6,815 nt of DNA from Clostridia bacterium DTU080 (GCA_001513395.1 LFTP01000176.1:1-6815); one strand, 5' to 3'; shown: positions 1 to 6,656, counted from the first letter of the stretch. Notes: a model not told the origin generated them from the letters alone. Translations and numbers: made by a program.

Positions 1-1023
1 GGCAACGTGACCGAAGACGAAATCGCCGAAGTTGTCAGCAGTTGGACGGGTGTACCGGTGGCCAAACTGGCGGAGGACGAAAGCCGACGCCTGCTGAATC
101 TCGAAGAGGTCCTTCACAGACGCGTCGTAGCACAAGATGAGGCCATCGAGGCAGTCTCTCGAGCGGTCCGACGTGCTCACGCAGGTCTGAAGGATCCCAA
201 GCGTCCCGTCGGTTCGTTTATCTTCCTCGGACCCACGGGCGTCGGGAAGACGGAGTTGGCCAGAGCATTGGCCGAGGCCTTATTCGGCGATGAGGATGCC
301 ATGATTCGCATCGACATGTCGGAGTACATGGAGCGGCATACGGTCTCACGTCTGGTGGGAGCTCCTCCGGGGTATGTCGGGTATGAAGAAGGCGGCCAGT
401 TGACGGAGCGAGTGCGTCGGCGACCCTATTCGGTGATCTTGCTGGATGAAGTGGAAAAGGCTCACCCTGAAGTGTTCAACATCCTCCTGCAGGTTCTGGA
501 AGACGGTCGTCTCACCGATGCCAAAGGTCGCACCGTTGATTTCCGTAACGCGGTACTCATCATGACCTCTAATGTAGGGGCGCATGAGATTCAAAGAGAG
601 ACCACCATCGGGTTCCAGATCCAGACGGACGAAAAGGCCAGCTACGAGAGCATGAAGACGAAAGTGATGGATGAGTTGCGCCGGACTTTCAGACCGGAGT
701 TCCTCAATCGCATTGATGAGATCATTGTCTTCCATGCCCTCAACAAAGAACAGCTGAAGAGCATCGTCGAGATCATGGTCCGTGATCTGCAAGAACAGCT
801 CAAGCTGCGGGATGTGCATCTGCGCTTTACGGAAGACGCCAAAGTCTTACTGGCCGACAAAGGGTACAATCCGGAGTACGGCGCTCGTCCGCTTCGCAGA
901 GCCATTCAGCGTCTCGTCGAAGATCCTCTGTCCGAAGAGATGTTGAAAGGTACCTTCAAGGAAGGCGATACCATCGAGGTCGATGCGGATGGTGACGAGA
1001 TCGTCTTCCGCAAGGTAGGATGA
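1..1023 (+). CDS. clpC: ATP-dependent Clp protease ATP-binding subunit ClpC, 3' part (5' end outside window)
   Basis: Hsp100 unfoldase of the ClpC type, which feeds substrates to the ClpP peptidase in the cytoplasm. The reading frame is open from base 1, so the GTG at 7 is an internal valine and not a start. About 340 residues are visible, the second AAA+ module. Counting from the GTG codon: Walker A GPTGVGKT 75-82, pore loop GYVG 122-125, Walker B VILLDE 143-148, sensor-1 region TSN 187-189, arginine finger in FLNRIDE (R235), sensor 2 in GARP (R294). The IGF tripeptide at 201-203 fits the loop that docks on ClpP, so a ClpP partner is inferred. The N-domain, first AAA+ module and the middle domain that distinguishes ClpC from ClpA/ClpE lie upstream; the ClpC call rests on close motif-level resemblance and on the clpC-radA-disA order. 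In Firmicutes ctsR, mcsA and mcsB usually precede it, but none is visible here. All key residues are intact. Confidence 0.95.
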   Translation, partial: GNVTEDEIAEVVSSWTGVPVAKLAEDESRRLLNLEEVLHRRVVAQDEAIEAVSRAVRRAHAGLKDPKRPVGSFIFLGPTGVGKTELARALAEALFGDEDAMIRIDMSEYMERHTVSRLVGAPPGYVGYEEGGQLTERVRRRPYSVILLDEVEKAHPEVFNILLQVLEDGRLTDAKGRTVDFRNAVLIMTSNVGAHEIQRETTIGFQIQTDEKASYESMKTKVMDELRRTFRPEFLNRIDEIIVFHALNKEQLKSIVEIMVRDLQEQLKLRDVHLRFTEDAKVLLADKGYNPEYGARPLRRAIQRLVEDPLSEEMLKGTFKEGDTIEVDADGDEIVFRKVG

Positions 1024-1078
1024 GTCGTGGCCAAAGGCAGCGAAAAAGAACAGAAGTAGCGGAAAGCAGCGGTCTAAC

Positions 1079-2422
1079 ATGACGAGCAAGCGAACACGGA
1101 CGAGTTTTGTCTGTCAACAATGTGGGGCAGAGTCCACGAAATGGATGGGACGCTGCCCCATCTGTCAAGCCTGGAACTCTCTTGAAGAGAAAGCGGAGAG
1201 CAAGGCGGCTTTGCCGCCGCTTCACCCGTACACTCTGTCTCAGTTAACCGAAGACGATGAAGATCGCAAGCCCGTCGGCGTTGCCGAATTCGATCGCGTC
1301 ATGGGCGGAGGATTGGTTAGCGGATCTTTGGTCCTTTTGGGCGGAGAACCCGGCGTGGGGAAATCAACGCTGTTGTTGCAAGTAGCCGACGCCTACGCCA
1401 AAATATGGGGAGAGGCCCTTTATGTCTCCGCGGAGGAGTCGGCCCGACAACTTCGGCTGCGGGCCTCTCGCCTCGGCATATCGTCGGCTCGTTTGTCAGT
1501 GCTCAATGAGACCAAGCTCGACAGAATCATCTCCTGCGTGGAGGCGCTCCGTCCCGGCCTGGTGGTCATTGACTCAATTCAGGCGATATCGACGGACGAC
1601 ATTGACTCCGTACCGGGAAGCGTCACGCAGACCCGCGCCTGTACCTACGCCTTAATGCAGTTGGCGAAGTCCCACGCCGTCACAATTGTACTGGTGGGCC
1701 ATGTCAACAAACAAGGCGCCTTGGCGGGCCCGAAGGTCTTGGAGCACGCAGTGGACGTGGTGCTCAGTTTTGAGGGCGAACGTCATACCGCCTATCGTCT
1801 TTTGCGAGCGGCAAAGAACCGATATGGCTCCACCAACGAACTGGGTGTTTTTCACATGGCTGAAAGCGGACTTGAGGAGGTGACCAACCCTTCAGCTTTG
1901 TTCTTGTCAGAACGTCCCGAGGGCGCTGCTGGTAGCGTTGTCGTAGCCTGCATGGAAGGATCACGGCCCTTGTTGGTAGAGATTCAGGCCTTAGTGAGTC
2001 CCGCTCCGTACGGCGGAACGCCCCGACGACAGACTTCCGGCGTGGATCGCAACCGGGCGGCCATCATCTTGGCAGTTCTTGAAAAACGGGCCGGAATGCA
2101 GTTGCAGTCGCACGATGTCTATATCAGTGTTGTCGGGGGCCTGGCCGTCGATGAGCCAGCCGCGGATCTAGGGATCGCTTTGGCAGTGGCTTCCAGCTTC
2201 AAGGGGCGCCATGTGGAGCCCCGTACGGTCGTCTTCGGGGAGATTGGTCTGGTTGGAGAGCTGCGGCAGGTGCGTCATACGGACAAGCGACTCACTGAAG
2301 CTCGCAAGCTGGGTTTTCAACGCTGCATACTGCCCGGCAGTCTTTCCGTCAAGCGATCTGACATGATCGACCTTGTGCCTGTGAACAGACTTACAGAAGC
2401 TTTGCAGGCCGGCCTCTCTTAG
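1079..2422 (+). CDS. radA: DNA repair protein RadA (Sms)
   Basis: RecA-family ATPase that processes recombination intermediates (branch migration, D-loop extension) during DNA repair. The 447 residues match the usual family length. Domains in order: N-terminal C4 zinc finger (C12, C15, C26, C29); ATPase core with Walker A GEPGVGKST 89-97 and Walker B LVVIDS 161-166; RadA signature KNRYG 246-250, where most family members have KNRFG; C-terminal Lon-like domain about 280-447. In RadA this last domain is a DNA-binding scaffold and not a protease; here the region where Lon has its serine reads VVGGLAVDEPAADLG. The ATG at 1079 places the zinc finger at the normal distance from the N-terminus, and no other in-frame start occurs in the 55-base gap after clpC. 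The ribosome site is weak (GGAAAG at 1061), so translation may partly depend on clpC. Probably co-transcribed with clpC and disA. Confidence 0.96.
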   Translation: MTSKRTRTSFVCQQCGAESTKWMGRCPICQAWNSLEEKAESKAALPPLHPYTLSQLTEDDEDRKPVGVAEFDRVMGGGLVSGSLVLLGGEPGVGKSTLLLQVADAYAKIWGEALYVSAEESARQLRLRASRLGISSARLSVLNETKLDRIISCVEALRPGLVVIDSIQAISTDDIDSVPGSVTQTRACTYALMQLAKSHAVTIVLVGHVNKQGALAGPKVLEHAVDVVLSFEGERHTAYRLLRAAKNRYGSTNELGVFHMAESGLEEVTNPSALFLSERPEGAAGSVVVACMEGSRPLLVEIQALVSPAPYGGTPRRQTSGVDRNRAAIILAVLEKRAGMQLQSHDVYISVVGGLAVDEPAADLGIALAVASSFKGRHVEPRTVVFGEIGLVGELRQVRHTDKRLTEARKLGFQRCILPGSLSVKRSDMIDLVPVNRLTEALQAGLS

Positions 2423-2458
2423 AATGAGGCGGGTTTGCTGTAATAAGAGGGTGAAGGG

Positions 2459-3544
2459 GTGCCAAGAGAAACTGAACAGACAGTAGATGAGTTGCTTTTG
2501 CGAACGTTATCCATGCTTGCTCCGGGAAGCGTGCTGCATGAAGCCCTGGAAAATATCTTGCGCGCTCGTACGGGAGCTCTGATCGTAGTCGGCGACAGTC
2601 CTGAGGTATTGGCTCTAGTCAATGGCGGATTCCACATCGATGCGGAGATCACTCCTGCCGCTTTGTATGAATTGGCCAAGATGGACGGAGCTCTCATCTT
2701 GTCTCGTGATGCGAAACGCATCCTGTACGCCAATACTCATTTGACTCCGGATCCGAGTATACCGACGCGAGAAACCGGCACACGACATCGCACGGCGGAG
2801 CGCATAGCCAGACAAACGGGTGAGCTTGTCATCTCCATCTCGCAGAGGCGTAATGTCATCACCCTCTACCGAGGGGCCATGCGCTATGTAATGCGAGACG
2901 TGGGGGTGATTCTCGCCAAAGCGAGTCAGGCGTTGGCGACGCTGGAACGCTATAAAGGTCTATATCAGGAAACACTGCAAAATCTCAGCGCCTTGGAGTT
3001 GGAAGGTCTGGCCACGCTCTCGGATGTTTTGACTTGCGTTCAAAGAGCGCAAATGGTACAGCGGATCACCAGTGAGATCGAACGTTACATAGTAGAGCTG
3101 GGTACCGAGGGGCGACTGGTCGTCATGCAGCTTGAGGAGCTCCTCATGGATATGCATGATGAAGACCTTCTTGTCATACGGGATTATGCGAGCGGAGGTC
3201 GCGAAGCAAAACCCGAAGAAGTAGTGGCTGCCTTGCGTCAATGGACCAGTGAAGAACTGCTGGATTTGACGCTTATAGCCAAAGCCATGGGCATACAAAA
3301 GACGGCAGCGGAATTTGATACGCCGGTAACCCCGCGGGGCTATCGCCTGTTGCATAAGATTCCTCGGTTGCCCGAGCCCGTGATCGACAACCTGGTGGCT
3401 CATTTCGGATCGCTTCCCGAGATCATGGCTGCGTCGATCGAGGAACTCGACGTAGTGGAGGGGATAGGAGAGGCGCGAGCCCGAACTATCGTGGAAGGCT
3501 TAAGGCGTCTGCGAGACCAGGTACTGCTGGAGCGACCCATGTAG
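2459..3544 (+). CDS. disA: DNA integrity scanning protein DisA (diadenylate cyclase)
   Basis: Makes the second messenger c-di-AMP from two ATP and scans DNA for branched structures, which in known DisA proteins stop the cyclase. The 361 residues match the family length. The N-terminal DAC domain (about 10-145) shows the catalytic motifs DGA at 76-78 and GTRHRTAER at 107-115, including RHR at 109-111. A helical linker covers about 150-290. The C-terminal helix-hairpin-helix DNA-binding domain spans about 303-352, with VEGIGEARA at 333-341. The GTG start gives a standard N-terminus and is preceded by AGAGGG at 2446-2451, seven bases upstream. The gene begins 36 bases after radA. In B. subtilis RadA and DisA also adjoin and influence each other, so the pairing fits a joint role in sensing stalled or recombining DNA. 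No promoter was found in the radA-disA gap. Confidence 0.96.
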   Translation: MPRETEQTVDELLLRTLSMLAPGSVLHEALENILRARTGALIVVGDSPEVLALVNGGFHIDAEITPAALYELAKMDGALILSRDAKRILYANTHLTPDPSIPTRETGTRHRTAERIARQTGELVISISQRRNVITLYRGAMRYVMRDVGVILAKASQALATLERYKGLYQETLQNLSALELEGLATLSDVLTCVQRAQMVQRITSEIERYIVELGTEGRLVVMQLEELLMDMHDEDLLVIRDYASGGREAKPEEVVAALRQWTSEELLDLTLIAKAMGIQKTAAEFDTPVTPRGYRLLHKIPRLPEPVIDNLVAHFGSLPEIMAASIEELDVVEGIGEARARTIVEGLRRLRDQVLLERPM

Positions 3545-3613
3545 GTTCCGGAGGGGGTAATCATAGCTAACACCAGGCTAAACTGCATTGGGATAATACC
3601 TACTGCCATGACT

Positions 3614-3630
3614 GACGCTGAATTCGCGTC
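3614..3630. repeat. Inverted repeat upstream of the carD promoter
   Basis: GACGC (3614-3618) and GCGTC (3626-3630) form a perfect 5-bp inverted repeat around TGAATTC. It ends two bases before the -35 box of the carD promoter and has no following T-run, so it is not an intrinsic terminator. It could be a protein-binding site or chance; I do not recognise the motif. Confidence 0.35.
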
Positions 3631-3632
3631 GA

Positions 3633-3661
3633 TTGACATGGCGACAGACAAATGCTACGAT
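3633..3661 (+). promoter_or_regulatory. Sigma-A promoter for carD (-35 and -10 boxes)
   Basis: TTGACA (3633-3638) matches the -35 consensus exactly. After 17 bases comes TACGAT (3656-3661), four of six to the -10 consensus, with TG at 3653-3654 forming an extended -10. Transcription would start near 3667-3669, leaving a leader of about 35 bases before carD. The site lies in the 160-base gap after disA, so carD should have transcription of its own, with or without readthrough from clpC-radA-disA. Confidence 0.75.
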
Positions 3662-3680
3662 AATCAGTAGTGGGCATCCC

Positions 3681-3693
3681 GGAGGCTAGGGGG
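3681..3693 (+). promoter_or_regulatory. carD ribosome binding region with two possible pairings
   Basis: GGAGG at 3681-3685 lies 10 bases before a TTG at 3696. AGGGGG at 3688-3693 lies 11 bases before the ATG at 3705. Both spacings are on the long side, so the ribosome site does not decide the start alone. The protein alignment known for CarD favours ATG 3705. Confidence 0.5.
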
Positions 3694-3704
3694 TTTTGCC
3701 AGGG

Positions 3705-4181
3705 ATGTACGAAATAGGTGATAAAGTAGTCTATCCGATGCACGGTGCCGGTATCATTGAGGCTATCGAGGAGCAAGAGATTCTCGGTGAGACTCGTCGC
3801 TATTACGTGATGAGAATGCCTCTTGGTGACATGAAGGTCATGGTACCGATGGATAACGTTGAGGAACTGGGAGTGCGACAGATCGTCTCCGCGGAGGAAG
3901 TAGAGTCTGTCCTCGACGTGTTGCGCGGTGAACGCTCCAAGATGCCTCAGAACTGGAATCGGCGTTATCGAGCTAATTTGGAAAAGATCAAGACCGGAGA
4001 CATCTACGAAGTTGCGGAGGTGGTACGCAACCTTTCCATTCGCGATCGAGAAAAAGGGCTGTCCACTGGCGAACGGAAAATGCTCGATAGCGCGAAACAA
4101 ATCCTGGTAAGTGAGCTCGTTCTTTCCCAAGACAGTACACAGGATGAAGTAGAAGCGATGCTGGAGGAGCTTCTCGAGTAG
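3705..4181 (+). CDS. carD: CarD-family transcriptional regulator (CarD/CdnL, RNA polymerase binding)
   Basis: CarD/CdnL proteins bind the RNA polymerase beta subunit and the upstream edge of the transcription bubble, changing open-complex stability at many promoters including rRNA promoters. From ATG 3705 the protein has 158 residues, typical of the family. The N-terminal RNA polymerase interaction domain (Tudor-like, about 1-55) begins MYEIGDKVVYPMHGAG, the family signature shared with the TRCF/Mfd polymerase-binding domain. The helical C-terminal domain follows; W84 in the NWNRRYRAN segment corresponds to the conserved tryptophan that wedges into the -10 region in studied homologues. A TTG at 3696 would add three residues (MPG) and is a real alternative. 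It has its own sigma-A promoter, and a likely terminator lies 50-75 bases downstream, so it may be a single-gene unit. Lack of the Mfd helicase domains excludes Mfd itself. Confidence 0.93.
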   Translation: MYEIGDKVVYPMHGAGIIEAIEEQEILGETRRYYVMRMPLGDMKVMVPMDNVEELGVRQIVSAEEVESVLDVLRGERSKMPQNWNRRYRANLEKIKTGDIYEVAEVVRNLSIRDREKGLSTGERKMLDSAKQILVSELVLSQDSTQDEVEAMLEELLE

Positions 4182-4231
4182 GAGAAAACTTCGTCTGCCA
4201 CGCCTGTGCCCCTACGTGGGCAACCGTTGTC

Positions 4232-4256
4232 CGCGATTGATACCCATCGCGTTTTT
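4232..4256 (+). terminator. Probable intrinsic terminator after carD
   Basis: CGCGAT (4232-4237) pairs perfectly with ATCGCG (4246-4251) around an eight-base loop, and five T follow at once (4252-4256). The 6-bp stem is short, so termination may be partial. A weaker 5-bp hairpin, TGCCC/GGGCA (4207-4211 with 4218-4222), lies just upstream. The position is right to end the carD transcript. Confidence 0.55.
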
Positions 4257-4263
4257 CGTATTT

Positions 4264-4278
4264 AGACATAACCTGTCT
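4264..4278. repeat. Short perfect palindrome AGACA-TAACC-TGTCT
   Basis: AGACA (4264-4268) and TGTCT (4274-4278) are inverted copies separated by five bases. The element lies between the carD terminator and the PIN-TRAM gene, where a promoter or operator for the yacL-ispDF pair would be expected. No T-run follows, so it is not a terminator. It may be an operator-like site or chance. Confidence 0.3.
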
Positions 4279-4335
4279 TGCGTGGGAAATACTGCTCTGT
4301 GAGGCTGTGTTGGCGAGCGACACGGTTCGTCTATC

Positions 4336-4344
4336 AGGAGGTGA
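4336..4344 (+). promoter_or_regulatory. Strong Shine-Dalgarno site fixing the start of the PIN-TRAM gene
   Basis: AGGAGGTGA is a near-perfect complement of the 16S rRNA 3' end and is followed after four bases by ATG 4349. It decides that start over the in-frame upstream codon at 4307, which would put this site inside the coding sequence and add 14 residues with no membrane or domain character. Confidence 0.85.
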
Positions 4345-4348
4345 AGGT

Positions 4349-5437
4349 ATGTTAAACGCCACGCGTGTTCTCATGGCGTTACTTGGGGGCACAATCGGAT
4401 ACTATGCGGCTTGGCAGGTCTTGGCGACAGGCGTGTGGCCTACGGCAGCCGATCATCCCTTGATCGTCGTTGCGGTAGGCACTTTAATAATGGCCAGTCT
4501 GGGAGCAGTGTTTACCCGCCCTGTTGTCTTGGGAGTGCGGCGGGTTCTTACGTCTGCCATCTCTGCTTTGCAGCACATTCCTACAGTGGATATCGCGGTT
4601 GGCTCCATCGGTCTCATATCAGGCCTGATTATTGGCATTTTGGCTACGCTGCCGTTTCCACGTTCCATGCCCGTACTCGGCAGCATCGTGCCGATCATCG
4701 TTACCCTTGTGCTGGGCTATGTGGGTGCGATGGTTGCGGTACGCAAACGAGACGACATCTTGAACTTGATGAATTTGTCTGTTTCGGGAGGACGACTGAT
4801 CCGGGATAAGTCCGCCCGATCATCCAGGAAGATCCCGAAGATCGTGGATACGTCGGTGATCATCGACGGTCGTATCGCCGACATTGTGCGGACCGGGTTC
4901 TTGGAGGGCCCGCTTCTGGTGCCTCGCTTCGTTCTTACGGAGCTACAGCACATTGCGGATTCATCCGATGTGCTCAAGAGAAATCGCGGGCGCAGAGGAC
5001 TTGACATCCTGAACCGCATTCAGAAAGAGGAACGCGTGCAGGTGCAGATCATCGAAGATGATCTGGAGGAATTCTCCGATGTAGACAGCAAGCTCGTTCA
5101 ACTGGCGAAGCAGCTCGGAGGTTACGTGATTACGAATGATTACAATCTGAACAAGGTAGCCGAACTGCAGGGCGTGCGCGTACTCAACATCAATGAACTG
5201 GTGAATGCGGTCAAGCCGTTGGTCTTGCCGGGCGAAGAGATGGTGGTGCACCTCATCAAAGACGGCAAGGAACAAGGGCAAGGCATAGGTTATCTTGACG
5301 ACGGAACAATGATAGTCGTCGATGGGGGACGGCGATATATCGGTGAGTCAATCGGTGTTTTGGTCACCAATGTTCTGCAGACTAACGCCGGTCGGATGAT
5401 CTTCGCCAAGCCCAAAGCGATGGAGAGAGCCCTTTAA
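4349..5437 (+). CDS. yacL: Membrane-anchored PIN-TRAM domain protein, YacL family
   Basis: Putative membrane-bound nuclease; the reaction is inferred from the PIN fold and I know of no settled substrate. From ATG 4349 the protein has 362 residues, normal for YacL. Four hydrophobic segments lie near 6-26, 37-57, 82-101 and 108-131. A basic linker (about 150-163) precedes a cytoplasmic PIN domain (about 164-285), beginning KIVDTSVIIDGR. Its candidate metal-binding acids are present: D167, E199, D244/D246 and D264. A TRAM domain, a small RNA-binding fold, covers about 290-352 and includes GQGIGYLDDGTMIVV. With all acidic residues present, the nuclease is predicted to be active. The start is set by the ribosome site at 4336-4344. 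The stop TAA shares its last A with the ATG of ispDF, so the two genes are translationally coupled. This neighbour relationship with isp genes is common in Firmicutes. No confident promoter was found in the 167 bases upstream. Confidence 0.92.
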   Translation: MLNATRVLMALLGGTIGYYAAWQVLATGVWPTAADHPLIVVAVGTLIMASLGAVFTRPVVLGVRRVLTSAISALQHIPTVDIAVGSIGLISGLIIGILATLPFPRSMPVLGSIVPIIVTLVLGYVGAMVAVRKRDDILNLMNLSVSGGRLIRDKSARSSRKIPKIVDTSVIIDGRIADIVRTGFLEGPLLVPRFVLTELQHIADSSDVLKRNRGRRGLDILNRIQKEERVQVQIIEDDLEEFSDVDSKLVQLAKQLGGYVITNDYNLNKVAELQGVRVLNINELVNAVKPLVLPGEEMVVHLIKDGKEQGQGIGYLDDGTMIVVDGGRRYIGESIGVLVTNVLQTNAGRMIFAKPKAMERAL

Positions 5438-6636
5438 TGGTTAGTACTTACGCGATTATGCCGGCAGCGGGACACGGGCGCCGGATGGGGGCCGTACAGC
5501 CTAAGCAGTATCTTGAAATCTGCGGAAAGCCCATTTTGATCTGGACTGTGCAGGCTTTGATTTCTCATCCGCACATTGCAGGTATGGTGCTCGTCGTCCC
5601 CGCAGGCGACGAGGTTTTCGTGCAGTCACTGCTAAAGGAGCATCAGATTCGAGGACATATCCGGGTGGTAGCCGGAGGTCTGACGCGACAGGCCTCTGTG
5701 GCGGCGGGTTTGAGCGCGCTGCCTGACGATTGCGATGTCGTATTGGTGCACGACGGCGCCCGTCCCTTGGTTTCATCGGAGGTAATCGAGCGAGTGGCGA
5801 AAGCCGCTCGCTTCGGCGCGGTGACGGCCGCTTGGCCGATCCACGAGACAGTGAAAAGAGTGGTCGACGCAGTGGTTGTGCAGACAGTCGATCGCAGCCA
5901 ATTGTGGTCCGTTCAAACCCCTCAAGGCTTTCCCCGAGACCTGTTGGAACGGGCTCACGCGGCCGGTGGTGACGGCGAAGAGGCCACCGACGATTGTGCA
6001 TTGGTCGAGCGCTTGGGTGAAACGGTGCGTGTAGTCTTGGGGGCACCGGAGAACATCAAGATCACCACTCCAGCTGACTTGTCTTTCCTGAAGCGGTGGT
6101 TGAGCGCCGAGGAGACTACTCCAAGTGAAAGTGATATTGAGAATGAATGCCCTCGGATGGGGATAGGATATGATGTTCACCGTTTGACGCCTGAACGGCC
6201 GTTGATCCTGGGCGGGGTGGAGATTCCGTTTGAGCTGGGTCTTCTGGGTCACAGTGACGCGGATGTCTTGACCCATGCTTGCATTGACGCGTTGTTGGGA
6301 GCCGCGGGGTGGGGAGACATCGGGCAACACTTTCCGGACAACGATCCTCTCTATGCAGGGGCATCCAGCCTCGGCTTATTGCGACAGGTTGTCTCCAAAT
6401 TGCACCAACGTCATCTGTATATCGGTGGCGTCGATGCCATTGTGATAGCGGAAAAACCCCGGCTCGCAAAATACATACCCATGATGCGAGCGCGTCTTGC
6501 CGAGGCCATGGATGTACCGTCAGCTAAGGTGAACGTCAAAGCGACAACCAACGAAGGACTCGGATTCCTCGGTCGGCAAGAGGGTATAGCGGCACAGGCG
6601 GTGGCCTGGTTGGAAGGTTCAAAAAGACGGAGGTAA
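5437..6636 (+). CDS. ispDF: Bifunctional IspD/IspF: MEP cytidylyltransferase and MEcPP synthase
   Basis: Carries steps three and five of the MEP isoprenoid pathway in one 399-residue cytoplasmic enzyme: the IspD half joins CTP and methylerythritol phosphate to give CDP-ME, and the IspF half cyclises CDP-ME 2-phosphate to MEcPP. IspD covers about 1-222: nucleotide-binding AAGHGRRMG 10-18, VHDGARP 104-110, TPQGF 161-165, ATDDCALVE 183-191 and NIKITTPADL 206-215. An acidic linker of about 17 residues (222-238) follows. IspF covers about 240-395: D246 and H248 in GIGYDVH, H280 after GHSDADVLT as third zinc ligand, DIGQHFPDNDP 294-304 and KATTNEGLGFLGR 368-380. Both active sites look complete. The frame is continuous and no ribosome site precedes the internal ATG at 6157, so a true fusion is translated. 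The start overlaps the previous stop (TAATG), with GGAG at 5422-5425. The intervening enzyme IspE is not in the window. The last codons lie inside a terminator stem. Confidence 0.96.
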   Translation: MVSTYAIMPAAGHGRRMGAVQPKQYLEICGKPILIWTVQALISHPHIAGMVLVVPAGDEVFVQSLLKEHQIRGHIRVVAGGLTRQASVAAGLSALPDDCDVVLVHDGARPLVSSEVIERVAKAARFGAVTAAWPIHETVKRVVDAVVVQTVDRSQLWSVQTPQGFPRDLLERAHAAGGDGEEATDDCALVERLGETVRVVLGAPENIKITTPADLSFLKRWLSAEETTPSESDIENECPRMGIGYDVHRLTPERPLILGGVEIPFELGLLGHSDADVLTHACIDALLGAAGWGDIGQHFPDNDPLYAGASSLGLLRQVVSKLHQRHLYIGGVDAIVIAEKPRLAKYIPMMRARLAEAMDVPSAKVNVKATTNEGLGFLGRQEGIAAQAVAWLEGSKRRR

Positions 6637-6655
6637 TTTCCCCTCCGTCTTTTTT
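6621..6655. terminator. Strong intrinsic terminator overlapping the end of ispDF; potentially bidirectional
   Basis: GACGGAGG (6626-6633) pairs perfectly with CCTCCGTC (6642-6649) around an eight-base loop. Six T follow (6650-6655). The five A at 6621-6625 extend the pairing to 13 bp and would act as the T-run on the opposite strand. The last four codons of ispDF (KRRR) form the left arm, and its TAA stop (6634-6636) lies in the loop. It ends the yacL-ispDF transcript and serves as the target hairpin for the intron that starts at 6657. Confidence 0.92.
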
Positions 6656-6656
6656 G

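Noticed and set aside
7..9. GTG as a start of a 338-residue ClpC
   Set aside because: The frame is open upstream to base 1 and the residues there continue the ClpC sequence. It is an internal valine of a gene cut by the window edge.
1027..1059. Ten-codon GTG reading frame (VAKGSEKEQK) between clpC and radA, resembling typical RadA N-termini
   Set aside because: It stops at TAG, is out of frame with radA and has no ribosome site of note. The ATG at 1079 already gives a complete RadA N-terminus. Probably chance.
2402..2425. TTGCAG and TAGAAT as a promoter for disA
   Set aside because: Spacing is only 12 bases, too short for sigma-A, and TAGAAT includes the radA stop codon.
3592..3597. GATAAT as a -10 box upstream of carD
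   Set aside because: No -35 hexamer lies 16-18 bases upstream (AACACC there), while a far better promoter lies 3633-3661.
4237..4264. Possible promoter TTGATA, 16 bases, TATTTA before the PIN-TRAM gene
   Set aside because: The -35 candidate lies inside the hairpin of the carD terminator and the -10 matches poorly, so I prefer the terminator reading. Start-site mapping would settle it.
4307..4348. Upstream start for the PIN-TRAM protein adding 14 residues
   Set aside because: The AGGAGGTGA ribosome site lies within this stretch and points to ATG 4349; the added residues do not resemble the family.
6157..6159. Internal ATG as a separate ispF start
   Set aside because: The frame runs uninterrupted from ispD and no Shine-Dalgarno sequence precedes the ATG, so separate translation is not supported.
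5501..6330. Long reverse-strand open frames opposite ispDF (181, 185 residues)
   Set aside because: They mirror a clearly functional gene, have low-complexity Arg/Pro-rich or unrecognisable translations, and lack ribosome sites. They are shadows.
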